Shown here one piece after another: positions 7,877 to 15,002 of a stretch of DNA of 33,408 bases. A program made the translations under genes and the position numbers. A model generated the notes under the pieces. It did not search any database. It had not been told where the DNA came from and saw nothing but the letters and a program-made list of their open reading frames with translations. The number at the start of each line of letters is the position of its first letter. The stretch's first letter is position 1. Origin of the DNA: Natrialbaceae archaeon Tc-Br11_E2g14 (GTDB lineage: Archaea; Halobacteriota; Halobacteria; Halobacteriales; Natrialbaceae); contig LKND01000031.1 in assembly GCA_001564275.1 (NCBI GenBank), forward strand, positions 1-33,408, in the 5' to 3' direction.

Positions 7877-8670
7877 TGGCCGATGAACGACCCATGCAAA
7901 CCGAATCGGACGACGGCGTCTACCGAATTACGTTCGATCGACCGGGCGTGTTGAACGCCTTCTCGACTGAGACGGCCGAAACGTTCGCCGAAACGATCGA
8001 GCACGTTTCGGCGAACAGCCGCGACTATCACGCCGTCGTGCTCACGGGGAACGGCCCGGCGTTCAGTGCTGGTGGAGACATCGAGGCGATGGCCGACCGC
8101 GAGGAGCGGCCACAGGACGCCTTCGATCGCATCACGGAAACCTTTGGGCGCGTCGTCGAGGCCATGCTCGAGTGCCCGCTCCCGATCGTCGCGAAGGTGA
8201 ACGGCGACGCGGTAGGGGCGGGACTCGCCATCGTCGGCCTCTCGGACTTCGCCTTCGCCGCCGAGGACGCCACCTTCTCGTGTGCGTTCGTCCGCGTCGG
8301 CCTCATCCCCGACACCGGCGGCACGTTCCTCTTGCCTCGACTCGTCGGGCTGCGAACGGCGAAGGACCTCGCGTTCACCGGACGCTTTTTCGGCGCCGAG
8401 GAAGCCGTCGAGATCGATCTGGTAAACGAGGCCGCTCCGGCCGACGAACTCGACGAGCGGGTCGCTGAGACCGTCGACCGCCTCGAGCGTCGACCAACCG
8501 AAACGATCGGGCTGATGAAACGCGCGATGCACGAAAACCTCGGGCGCCACTGGGGCGAGGCTCTCGAGTACGAGAATCTCCTGCAGGTGCAAGCCTACAC
8601 CTCGGATGCTCACGAGGAGGGAGTCTCCGCGTTCCTCGAGGGACGAGAACCGAGGTTCAACGAGGACTGA
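7876..8670 (+). CDS. Enoyl-CoA hydratase/isomerase superfamily protein, PaaG-like
   Basis: A crotonase-fold acyl-CoA enzyme of 264 residues. The oxyanion-hole segments are present (FSAGGDIEAM and GDAVGAGLAIVG). The two catalytic Glu residues of true hydratases are replaced by Ala and Phe by alignment from memory, while the segment LIPDTGGTFLLPRLVG closely follows that of PaaG, whose catalytic Asp corresponds to Asp146 here. PaaG isomerises ring-1,2-epoxyphenylacetyl-CoA to an oxepin and also has delta3-delta2-enoyl-CoA isomerase activity, so an isomerase role is more likely than hydration. No other phenylacetate or beta-oxidation gene lies in the window. An ATG at 7894 (MQTESDDG) fits usual family length slightly better and is a real alternative start. 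The stop is followed at once by palindromic repeat copy B. Confidence 0.88.
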   Translation: MADERPMQTESDDGVYRITFDRPGVLNAFSTETAETFAETIEHVSANSRDYHAVVLTGNGPAFSAGGDIEAMADREERPQDAFDRITETFGRVVEAMLECPLPIVAKVNGDAVGAGLAIVGLSDFAFAAEDATFSCAFVRVGLIPDTGGTFLLPRLVGLRTAKDLAFTGRFFGAEEAVEIDLVNEAAPADELDERVAETVDRLERRPTETIGLMKRAMHENLGRHWGEALEYENLLQVQAYTSDAHEEGVSAFLEGREPRFNED

Positions 8671-8750
8671 TACGGTTTACTGTAGTCTCTTACCGGTGAT
8701 TGCCGACCCGGTATGGGCAATCACCGGTAAACAGTTACAGCAATCCGTAT
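8670..8750. repeat. Palindromic repeat family 1, copy B
   Basis: 81-bp imperfect palindrome from ATACGG to CCGTAT with inner stem TTACCGGTGATTGCC / GGCAATCACCGGTAA (15 of 15 complementary) and a less perfect outer stem. Its first base is the A of the crotonase TGA (TGATACGG), the same junction as copy A has with the stress protein gene. Same length as copy A, and the best-preserved of the four copies. Confidence 0.9.
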
Positions 8751-8943
8751 GAGAGGGAGTATCGTCGAGTTCACACTTTTGTCTGAAGAACCGCGGCCCA
8801 GCCCAGAAGACCCGGTTTCGAGACCGCCGGTTGGCGACGAGAATTCCTCTCGGCGGCTCAGTCTGAGCTACGGACCGCCGTTCACGGCCACACATCGGCC
8901 GTCGGCGATGAAACCGAGTCCACCACAATCCAGCCCCGCTCGA

Positions 8944-9342
8944 TCAATCCGCCAGTGCCCCGCCACTCGAGGTGTCGTTCGTGAGAGCCAGTTCGATCCC
9001 GGCGTCGGCGTCCATCGAGATGCGGACGTCTGCCACCCGGCGACCGTAGACCGTCGTGTGCTTGCCCGACTGACAGAGGCGGAGCTGTTCGTCGAGGAGG
9101 GAGGCCGCCGAAAGCATCTCGAGCTTTCGGTAGGTGGTCGAGAGCGGGACGTCACAGTGCTCGGAGAGTTCCGAGGCCGACATGAGTTCGTCGGCATCGG
9201 TGAGGGCCTCGAGAATGATTCGACAGTCCGCGTCGTTGAGTGCATCCAGAACGGCCTCGACGTCGTCCTCCTGAGAGAGGGTGATTTCGTCAGGAGTTCC
9301 CGTTTGTCCGAATTTGTTGCCGACCTGCGATGAGTAGCTCAT
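8944..9342 (-). CDS. Winged helix-turn-helix transcriptional regulator
   Basis: A 132-residue protein with a central ArsR/TrmB-like winged HTH: DCRIILEAL, LMSASELSEHCDVPLSTTYR (HTH), KLEMLSAASLLDEQ, then a wing strand pair (GKHTTVYGRRVADVRIS). The acidic N-terminal 25 residues and the C-terminal 15 residues look disordered. No sensor domain or metal-binding cysteines are apparent, so the signal is unknown. The ATG at 9342 is preferred to far-upstream starts that would add about 60 residues of unrelated composition. It is a single gene; the nearest minus-strand gene upstream (9580-9759) has its own promoter. Confidence 0.85.
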   Translation of the reverse strand: MSYSSQVGNKFGQTGTPDEITLSQEDDVEAVLDALNDADCRIILEALTDADELMSASELSEHCDVPLSTTYRKLEMLSAASLLDEQLRLCQSGKHTTVYGRRVADVRISMDADAGIELALTNDTSSGGALAD

Positions 9343-9397
9343 ATCTGGAGGTATGCGTGAGATGCCAACCAGCGTTGACCACCGATAGCGTGGGTGG

Positions 9398-9405
9398 TTT
9401 ATAAA
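9398..9405 (-). promoter_or_regulatory. Putative TATA box, HTH regulator gene
   Basis: TTTATAAA, a perfect palindrome, lies about 56-63 bases upstream of the regulator ATG at 9342. Transcription on the minus strand would start near 9375 and give a leader of roughly 30 nt. Because the box is palindromic it could in principle also fire rightward, but no plus-strand gene follows. Confidence 0.5.
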
Positions 9406-9579
9406 CGAACACCGATCGGATGCTCGAGCGAGTGTCAACAGGTAGCCTGATTGGCCAGCCGTGGCGCTATGGACGGAAACCGGATACTGGTGTTCCAGCG
9501 AGCGAGTCACGTTGGAGGACCGTACCCCGATCACGCGCCGCTATCGGCGATCAGCGACGTGTCACGACAGCAACCCCGC

Positions 9580-9759
9580 TCAGGAATCGCTGGCGGCCTC
9601 GGCTTCGAAGTCTGTCTTGGCCTCGAAGTCGGTCTCACTCACGGGGGAGCCACAGACCGCACAGCCGTTCTCGACGAGGGCCTCGCGCATGGCCTCGTTG
9701 ACCGAGATGGACTGACCACATTCCGAACAGACGAATGTGTAGTCCTCGCTGCTACTCAT
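9580..9759 (-). CDS. Small zinc-ribbon protein (59 residues)
   Basis: The translation MSSSEDYTFVCSECGQS.. has two CxxC pairs, CSEC and CAVC, about 20 residues apart, then an acidic tail (ETDFEAKTDFEAEAASDS). This is one of the small haloarchaeal zinc-ribbon families. The spacing and the -A-[ML]-R-[ED]-A-...-G-C- pattern between the pairs resemble the second small protein at 11345-11554, so the two look related. Such proteins are often regulators or partners, but nothing fixes the function here. Start choice is supported by a TATA box 28 bases upstream. It is too short for common ORF cut-offs and easily missed. Confidence 0.85.
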   Translation of the reverse strand: MSSSEDYTFVCSECGQSISVNEAMREALVENGCAVCGSPVSETDFEAKTDFEAEAASDS

Positions 9760-9783
9760 TGGTGCAAATTGACGCGGCCGTCG

Positions 9784-9790
9784 TTATAAG
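9784..9790 (-). promoter_or_regulatory. Putative TATA box of the small zinc-ribbon gene
   Basis: CTTATAA on the minus strand, centred 28 bases before the ATG at 9759, predicting a leaderless transcript. Confidence 0.6.
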
Positions 9791-9869
9791 TACCCCACAC
9801 TCGTTCCGGAGACGTGAGAATACCTCACCAGCCCGGCCGATGACGGGGCTACAGTACCAATTGAAACGA

Positions 9870-9950
9870 GTTACACACCCTCACAGCGAGTCGGCTCAGA
9901 ACCGATTTGGCACCGGTTCTGAGCCACGGTATCGTGAGGGTGTGTGCAAT
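9870..9950. repeat. Palindromic repeat family 2, copy 1
   Basis: Long imperfect palindrome with outer arms ACACACCCTCAC / GTGAGGGTGTGT and inner arms GGCTCAGAACCG / CGGTTCTGAGCC around a short centre. Both stems are perfectly complementary over 12 bases. It lies between the divergent zinc-ribbon and HTH genes. Related copies are at 16343 and 24352. Confidence 0.88.
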
Positions 9951-10024
9951 GACGTTCAGTGGCTACTATAATCGCAACCGACCCGCTCAAGGGCCATCGG
10001 CTCAAATACCTCGAGTGGACCCAC

Positions 10025-10672
10025 ATGGCATCGGGAATCAGGGCGACGGTGCGAATCGATGACGCGGACGCCTGTCCGATCGCGACATTTGCCGCCGAAA
10101 CCGGGACACGTATCGATCAGGTATCGACTAGCGTCGCCGCGGGAACCGCCAACGCAACCACGGAGTTTCTAGCGGCCACCGACACCCCGAGTGAGGATGA
10201 AATCGAGGGCCCAATCTTCTCCTACGGCGAACTCAACCTCTATCGTCGCGAGCACGACGGGGAGGCCAGTTGTCCCTGTGCCTGTCTCGGCGAGTTCGGG
10301 TGTCCCGTCCACCGCTACGTGATCGAGGACGGGGCGATCACGCTCGTCTTTCACGCCGCCGAGTTCGAGCAGCTACAGGAGATCATGGCGACCTTTCGAG
10401 ATCGATATCCGGGCGTGGACGTCCAGCAACTCCTGCATCCGCCCCTCGAGGGTGACCACGACCAACGCGTGTTCGTCAATCGAGGAAAACTCACCGACAG
10501 GCAACACGAGGTACTCAAGGACGCCTACGAGGCGGGTTACTTCGAGCGTCCACGCGAAGCGAACGCGACCGAACTCGCGGCGGAACTGGGGATCAGCCAG
10601 TCGACGTTTACCGAACACCTGGTGGCTGCACAGCGGAAGCTGTTCGCAGACGTGTTGGCCGACGATTCCTGA
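10025..10672 (+). CDS. Bacterio-opsin-activator-type HTH-10 transcriptional regulator
   Basis: A 215-residue haloarchaeal regulator. Residues 1-150 form the family's beta-rich N-terminal region (ATVRIDDADACPIATFAAETG, later ITLVFHAAEFEQLQEIM). Residues about 155-215 are the HTH-10 domain: LTDRQHEVLKDAYEAGYFE, PREANATELAAELGISQSTFTEHL. Between them sits CPCACLGEFGCPVHRY, four Cys and a His within 15 residues, a possible metal or thiol-redox site; I recall similar Cys clusters in relatives. The frame opens with GTG at 9959, but family members start just before the first strand, so ATG at 10025 was chosen. Target genes are unknown. Confidence 0.87.
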   Translation: MASGIRATVRIDDADACPIATFAAETGTRIDQVSTSVAAGTANATTEFLAATDTPSEDEIEGPIFSYGELNLYRREHDGEASCPCACLGEFGCPVHRYVIEDGAITLVFHAAEFEQLQEIMATFRDRYPGVDVQQLLHPPLEGDHDQRVFVNRGKLTDRQHEVLKDAYEAGYFERPREANATELAAELGISQSTFTEHLVAAQRKLFADVLADDS

Positions 10673-10749
10673 TCACCGAGTGCCCCGTGTGGTGTGCTCG
10701 GAGAGCCGAAAGGGGTTAATGGTCGGGGAGCAGTATCTCTCATACGACG

Positions 10750-11211
10750 ATGCCATTAGCCGAGGAAACCGACATGTCGGCGGCAGAAATCGATTCGTTT
10801 TTGCGCCGCCACGAGACCGGCGTGCTGGCGCTGGCGGCGGCTGACGAGCCCTACGCGATCCCCATCTCCTACGGGTACGATGGCGACGATGGTACGTTCT
10901 ACATGCGAATCGTCTCGACACCGGATAGTGAAAAGCGGGACTTTCTCGCGTCCAGTCCCGCCATCCGACTGGTCGTCTACGAGGAGGCCGACGACGGCGA
11001 AACTTATTGGAGCGTCGTGGCAACCGGCGATCTCGAACAGATCGATCCTTCGGATCTCGACGTCGAGGAGATCGAACAGTACGGGGAGACCCGCCGGCCG
11101 CTGTTCGAGATCTGGGGAACGTCGAAAGCGGACCTCCGTATCCAACTCTATCGGTTCAAACCGGACGAAATCAGTGGTCGCCGGACGGACGTCGACCGGA
11201 CCGCTGAGTGA
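10750..11211 (+). CDS. Pyridoxamine 5'-phosphate oxidase-family flavin-binding protein
   Basis: A 153-residue split-beta-barrel protein of the PPOX/flavin-nucleotide-binding class. Features are the N-terminal helix (SAAEIDSFLRRHETGVLALAAADEPYAIPISYGYD), a strand FYMRIV, then KRDFLASSPAIRLVVYEE and WSVVATGDLEQI. Relatives bind FMN or F420; small haloarchaeal versions are of unknown substrate. It follows the HTH-10 gene on the same strand by 77 bp and could be co-transcribed, but a separate promoter is equally possible. The start is the first ATG of the frame. Confidence 0.85.
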   Translation: MPLAEETDMSAAEIDSFLRRHETGVLALAAADEPYAIPISYGYDGDDGTFYMRIVSTPDSEKRDFLASSPAIRLVVYEEADDGETYWSVVATGDLEQIDPSDLDVEEIEQYGETRRPLFEIWGTSKADLRIQLYRFKPDEISGRRTDVDRTAE

Positions 11212-11344
11212 GCGGAATGGGTGTCGCCTTCCCGTGATCAACGCACCGGAACGGTGATCACCGGAACGTGGTGACGAGTTCCGCGCTGAAGCCTCCGCGA
11301 TCGACACCGCAAAGATGCCTACGGATTTGCGAGCGCCACGACAT

Positions 11345-11554
11345 TCACGAGCGGCGCTCCTCGTCGAAGGACCGCACGGACCTCGAATCCGTCCCACCGG
11401 GGTCGTCACTGGTGTCGGCCCAGAGACCGCAGTACGGACAGCCGTGCGTCCGCACCGCGTCACGAAGGGGCGCAGGGAAGGTACCGTGGCAATCGGGGCA
11501 GATGAGTTGCTGGGTCGGCATTGGTGGATCGCTCCGTACGTCGGATACTGTCAT
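11345..11554 (-). CDS. Small double-CxxC zinc-ribbon protein
   Basis: A 69-residue protein with CPDC and CPYC pairs separated by about 18 residues (HGTFPAPLRDAVRTHG between), then a Ser/Asp/Arg-rich tail. It resembles the zinc ribbon at 9580-9759. Two ATG codons are possible, 11554 (MTVSDVRSD) and 11521 (MPTQQLICP). A TATA-like TTCTAAAG on the minus strand about 26 bases before 11554 favours the longer form as a leaderless message. Function unknown. Confidence 0.72.
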   Translation of the reverse strand: MTVSDVRSDPPMPTQQLICPDCHGTFPAPLRDAVRTHGCPYCGLWADTSDDPGGTDSRSVRSFDEERRS

Positions 11555-11614
11555 GGGCCCCCATGGGTGGAGACCCCCTTTAGAACGGGGTGTTTTTAGG
11601 TGTCACGGGATCTG

Positions 11615-11689
11615 CCGTATCGTTTCACTGATGATTGCCTCTACCGAGGACAATCACCGGCAACCGACGACGGTAACCCACAGCAGTCG
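11615..11689. repeat. Palindromic repeat family 1, copy D (degenerate)
   Basis: Centre GATTGCC-tctaccgagga-CAATCACCGG matches the inner stem of copies A-C, and CCGTAT at 11615-11620 resembles the family end motif, though inverted relative to copies A and B. On the minus strand the element begins directly after the TAA stop of the PRC-like gene at 11690. The outer arms are poorly conserved, so the limits are approximate. Confidence 0.6.
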
Positions 11690-11944
11690 TTATCGGTTGG
11701 ACTCGAGGTCGCCTGAAAGGTGGACTTTGTCGTCGCCGATTTGATCGATGGCCCCCTCCTGGAGCGGATAGGTATCCTCGCTCGTGTCGTCCCAGCCCAA
11801 TTTGGCTCTGATCGTGTCGGTCAATCCAGGGTCGGGTTCGACGTGAGCGGTACCGTGTTGCATTGCGGTGATCACGCCGATCGATTCGCCGTTGGCGTTG
11901 ACGACGGTCTTGCCGATGTCGTCGTCGGAGAGTTCGTGTCGCAT
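11690..11944 (-). CDS. PRC-barrel-like domain protein (84 residues)
   Basis: Stand-alone version of the domain found at the N-terminus of the Asp-rich protein (3615-4481). Shared landmarks are IGKTVVNANGESIGVIT, DPGLTDTIRAKLGW and DDKVHLSGD near the C-terminus. PRC-barrel-like domains occur in RNA-processing and electron-transport proteins as small adaptor modules; the role here is unknown. The ATG at 11944 matches the start of the domain, while the longer frame to 12067 adds unrelated sequence. Downstream of its stop lies palindromic copy D. Confidence 0.83.
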   Translation of the reverse strand: MRHELSDDDIGKTVVNANGESIGVITAMQHGTAHVEPDPGLTDTIRAKLGWDDTSEDTYPLQEGAIDQIGDDKVHLSGDLESNR

Positions 11945-12073
11945 TCCAACTAGGCGGTCTACGATCGGACCATTGAGCGTGGTGCCTGCCGTTGCAGGCA
12001 CCCGCTCATCGGGACCAGTGGGGTGATCACGTACGGGTGCAGTGATCCCCGGCAAGAGGCGGTACAACCCCGA

Positions 12074-12859
12074 TCAAACATCGGATCGGGTGAACACCAC
12101 CTGACTGACGATCACCAGCACAAGCGTCATGCCAACCAACACGACCGCCCCGACTAGATCGTAACTGCTCTCGAGTAACACCTCGTTTGGATCGTAGTAC
12201 CGCATGGGGGCTACTGCCCCCACGACCTCGTAGTCGGTGTTCTTGAGGAGCGATTCGAGGAGATAGAGCCCGAAGGTGACGCCCAGAGCGACCCGCTGGG
12301 CGATGGCGACACGGTCGAAGACGACTGAACACAGCAGCCCGATGCCGGCACAGGCGAAGAGGTATGGGACCGAGAGCAGGTGGACGGCCAGCAGGTCCAC
12401 GGCCGAGAGCGGTTCGTCGATCACCTGCGCGCCGACGTACAGGGCGACCGGCGTCACCAGATTTATCGTGACGATCGGCAGGCCAAGTGCGAGAAACCGC
12501 TCGGCGACGACGCGCGCTCGCGAGACAGGGAGGGCCAAAATCGAATCCATCCGTCCGCGGTCGACGTCGTCGGCGATCAGGCCGGCCCCGCTGTAGGCGA
12601 TGTAGAGGCCCAGGAGGATAATCCAGCCGAAGACGTAGAGTTCGAACGCGAGAAATCCCTCGAGGGAGGCCATCGTCTCGACGTCGAACAACTGCAACAG
12701 CGCCTCGGGGTAGGCCTCGAGCAACTCGTCTTCCTCGAAGGAGTCGGCAAAGGAGGGATAGATCCAGAGCACGAGGCCGGCCAGCGCCAGGAGTGCGAGC
12801 GAGAGATACGTGGTTCCCCGGAGCCGTTTGCGAGCGTCGTATCTCGCGAATTCAAGCAT
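12074..12859 (-). CDS. ABC-2 type transporter permease
   Basis: A 261-residue membrane protein with about six hydrophobic helices: a first segment YLSLALLALAGLVLWIYP, then WIILLGLYIAYSGAGLIADD, LALGLPIVTINLVTPVALYV, AVHLLSVPYLFACAGIGLL, VALGVTFGLYLLESLL and AVVLVGMTLVLVIVSQVVF. The segment LIADDVDRGRMDSILALPVSR is typical of ABC-2 permeases of the NosY/CcmB-like class, where it sits between the first transmembrane hairpins. Its ATG at 12859 overlaps the end of the ATPase gene by 8 bp, so the two are translated from one transcript and form one exporter. Substrate unknown. Confidence 0.88.
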   Translation of the reverse strand: MLEFARYDARKRLRGTTYLSLALLALAGLVLWIYPSFADSFEEDELLEAYPEALLQLFDVETMASLEGFLAFELYVFGWIILLGLYIAYSGAGLIADDVDRGRMDSILALPVSRARVVAERFLALGLPIVTINLVTPVALYVGAQVIDEPLSAVDLLAVHLLSVPYLFACAGIGLLCSVVFDRVAIAQRVALGVTFGLYLLESLLKNTDYEVVGAVAPMRYYDPNEVLLESSYDLVGAVVLVGMTLVLVIVSQVVFTRSDV

Positions 12860-14012
12860 CGAACGCACCCCCACTGTTCGCACTCTCACCATCACCGACA
12901 CCATCACTCGCGGCGGTGTCTGACTGGGTTGCCGGTGTGGGGCCCTCGTCGCCACCGGCACTCGAGTTCGCACCCTCGTCAGCGTCGTAAAAACGCATGA
13001 ACACCTCCTCGATTGGGGCCTCTTCGATCGCCAGGTCGAGCAGGTCGACGTCCCGAACGGTGGTCAACAGGTGGTTGATGTCGCCGGTGTAGGTGAACGT
13101 ACATTCGGTGACGCTGGGTTTCCGTCCCAGTGGGGGCGTCCCTGTAGTCCCAGCTGCCTGGGTGTTCGCTCCATCACCCGTAGTACCCGGTGAGCCCTCG
13201 TCCGCGGCCCCGGTCGACGCTTCGTTCACTGATTCGTCCCCGCGCTCCCGTCTGGCGTCGTCCCCGCCGCCGACCTCCAGTCCGTGAACGCCTGAGAGCT
13301 GGCGGATCGATTCGAGCGAAAACGGCTCACGACTGTTGATCCGGACTGATTTTCCGCTCCGATCGAGCAGCGACTCGATCGGATCGACGGTCACTAGTCG
13401 TCCCTCTCGGATAATCCCCACCCGGTCACAGAGCCGGCGGACCTCGCTGAGAACGTGCGAGGAGAGAAACACCGTCAGTCCCCCCGCACGCTCCGCGCGG
13501 AGGAAGTCGCTGAATCGCTGTTTCATCAGCGGATCCAGCCCGCTGGTGGGCTCGTCGAGGATAACCAGATCAGGGTCGTGCATGAATGTCGCCACGATCC
13601 CCAGTTTCTGGACGTTTCCTCGTGAGTAGTCCCTGACCTGTCGCTCGAGGGGTGGATCGAACGACTCGAGGAGTTCCTCGCGTCGCGACTCGCCTTTGAT
13701 GCTGCCGTGAAGGTCGAGAACTTCCTCGCCGGTCGCCTCCTCGTCGAAGCCCGGTTCGTCCGAGAGATAGCCGAGGCGGCGTTTGACCTCGATGAGCCCT
13801 CGGCGATCGGCAACGTCCTGACCCAGGACCCTGGCGGTTCCCGCCGTCGGCGAAATGAACCCCAGCAACATTCTGATCGTGGTCGTCTTTCCGGCCCCGT
13901 TCGGGCCCAGGTAGCCGAATATTTCGCCGTGATCGACCGATAGTGTGAGCTCGTCTGCGGCGACGACGTCCCCGTAGTCCTTGGTTAGTCCATCGAGTTC
14001 GATCGCGGCCAT
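12852..14012 (-). CDS. ABC transporter ATP-binding protein
   Basis: A 386-residue ATPase energising the permease encoded directly downstream. Walker A GPNGAGKTT at residues 36-44, signature-like SRGNVQK at 130-136 (a variant of LSGGQ seen in this subfamily), Walker B LVILDEPTSGLD at 149-160, and switch His in SSHVLSEV. After residue about 225 there is a C-terminal extension found in ABC-2 ATPases of haloarchaea. It is interrupted by a disordered Gly/Thr/Asp-rich linker (about 255-300) and followed by an acidic, Ser/Gly-rich tail. The ATG at 14012 (MAAIELDGL) is preferred to 14033 because the first strand begins at once. Divergent from the GNAT gene. Confidence 0.92.
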   Translation of the reverse strand: MAAIELDGLTKDYGDVVAADELTLSVDHGEIFGYLGPNGAGKTTTIRMLLGFISPTAGTARVLGQDVADRRGLIEVKRRLGYLSDEPGFDEEATGEEVLDLHGSIKGESRREELLESFDPPLERQVRDYSRGNVQKLGIVATFMHDPDLVILDEPTSGLDPLMKQRFSDFLRAERAGGLTVFLSSHVLSEVRRLCDRVGIIREGRLVTVDPIESLLDRSGKSVRINSREPFSLESIRQLSGVHGLEVGGGDDARRERGDESVNEASTGAADEGSPGTTGDGANTQAAGTTGTPPLGRKPSVTECTFTYTGDINHLLTTVRDVDLLDLAIEEAPIEEVFMRFYDADEGANSSAGGDEGPTPATQSDTAASDGVGDGESANSGGAFDA

Positions 14013-14158
14013 ACCCCTCCATTCGCCACCCACCTATTTGGGTGTTGACGGCTTCTCGTGCGAGTGGGCGGTCGCCCCCAGCGATCCCAGGAGCTGGACC
14101 GCAGGGGCACTACGCGAGGATCCAGCGGGTTCTTGCCACTCGAGGTGAACAGTCGCGC

Positions 14159-14728
14159 ATGAACGCGACCATCAGGCCCTACGACCCCGCGACCGATAGA
14201 GGCGCGCTCTGGGTACTGAAACGTGGCTTCGAACTGGGGCTTGGCGAGGGGACCGGCACCGACGACAAACGTGAGCGATACGCCGCGAAACTCGACGACG
14301 CGTATCGACGGGACTACCTCGAGTGGGTCGAGCGCTGTCAGGCCAAGCAGTCGGGGGTGATGGCCGTCGTGACGGTGCCACTCGAGAGTCCGGAGGCGGG
14401 AGCACTCCAATCGAACCAACACCCCAACGCCCAGAACGAACTCGTCGTTGACGATCAGGCCATCGTAGGGTACGCCTTCCTGTTGCCCGAACGGCTGGCG
14501 TACATCTGGGATGCCGCGGTCCTGAACGAAATCTTCGTACTCCCGGCGGCTCGGGGGACCGGCGTCGCGGACGCGCTCATGGACCACGTACTCGAGGTCG
14601 CCCGCGGGCAGTCGCTTCCGCTGGATCGCCTCGTGCTCGACGTGGATCGAAAAAACGAGCGTGCTCGAGCGTTCTACGATCGGTACGGGTTCGATCACTG
14701 GGGGGAGATCGTCGCGAGAGATCTCTGA
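14159..14728 (+). CDS. GNAT family N-acetyltransferase
   Basis: A 189-residue acetyltransferase. Motif A is IFVLPAARGTGVADALMDHV (about residues 123-142), containing the R-G-x-G-x-A acetyl-CoA pyrophosphate-binding loop. Motif B follows as LVLDVDRKNERARAFYDRYGF, with the usual Asn and the AxxFYxxxGF segment. The N-terminal half (TIRPYDPATDRGALWVLKRGFE) is the acceptor-binding part and holds an unusual long loop before the central sheet. The acceptor substrate cannot be inferred. ATG at 14159 chosen because the family's first strand starts directly there. Confidence 0.88.
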   Translation: MNATIRPYDPATDRGALWVLKRGFELGLGEGTGTDDKRERYAAKLDDAYRRDYLEWVERCQAKQSGVMAVVTVPLESPEAGALQSNQHPNAQNELVVDDQAIVGYAFLLPERLAYIWDAAVLNEIFVLPAARGTGVADALMDHVLEVARGQSLPLDRLVLDVDRKNERARAFYDRYGFDHWGEIVARDL

Positions 14729-15002
14729 GCGGGGTCCTGGGTGCTGTTGAAATCCTTTGGACCTGGCGGTAACTGCGTGATGAATAGCGGGCGCGAACGT
14801 GTCGCTGACTGAAGATTGATCCGGGACGGACACCGAACGATCAGTGCAGATGAGAAGGCGTAAACTGAGACGCCATTCCCCCACATAAATGTAATGTGAA
14901 CGTACTGATTGATACTCAAACGTGAATTACTCGCGGAAGTGAGTTATATTTGATGTTGAATAGTACCTATACCCCCGGGAAAAGACGATTTCAGTCAATA
15001 AA
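14729..15002. other. Intergenic region, AT-rich toward the ATP-grasp gene; possible IS remnant
   Basis: No coding region was found. The first half (about 14740-14850) begins with GGTGCTGTTGAAATC, which resembles end sequences I associate with haloarchaeal insertion sequences, but no second end or transposase remains, so this is a weak suggestion. The second half (about 14885-14995) is markedly AT-rich and holds TTATATTTG near 14945, a candidate TATA box for the ATP-grasp gene with a short leader. Confidence 0.35.

Noticed and set aside
7143-8613. Minus-strand frames with GVHPSAR or RRSPIRS repeats
   Set aside because: These are other-frame readings of the 21-bp repeat and of the crotonase gene.
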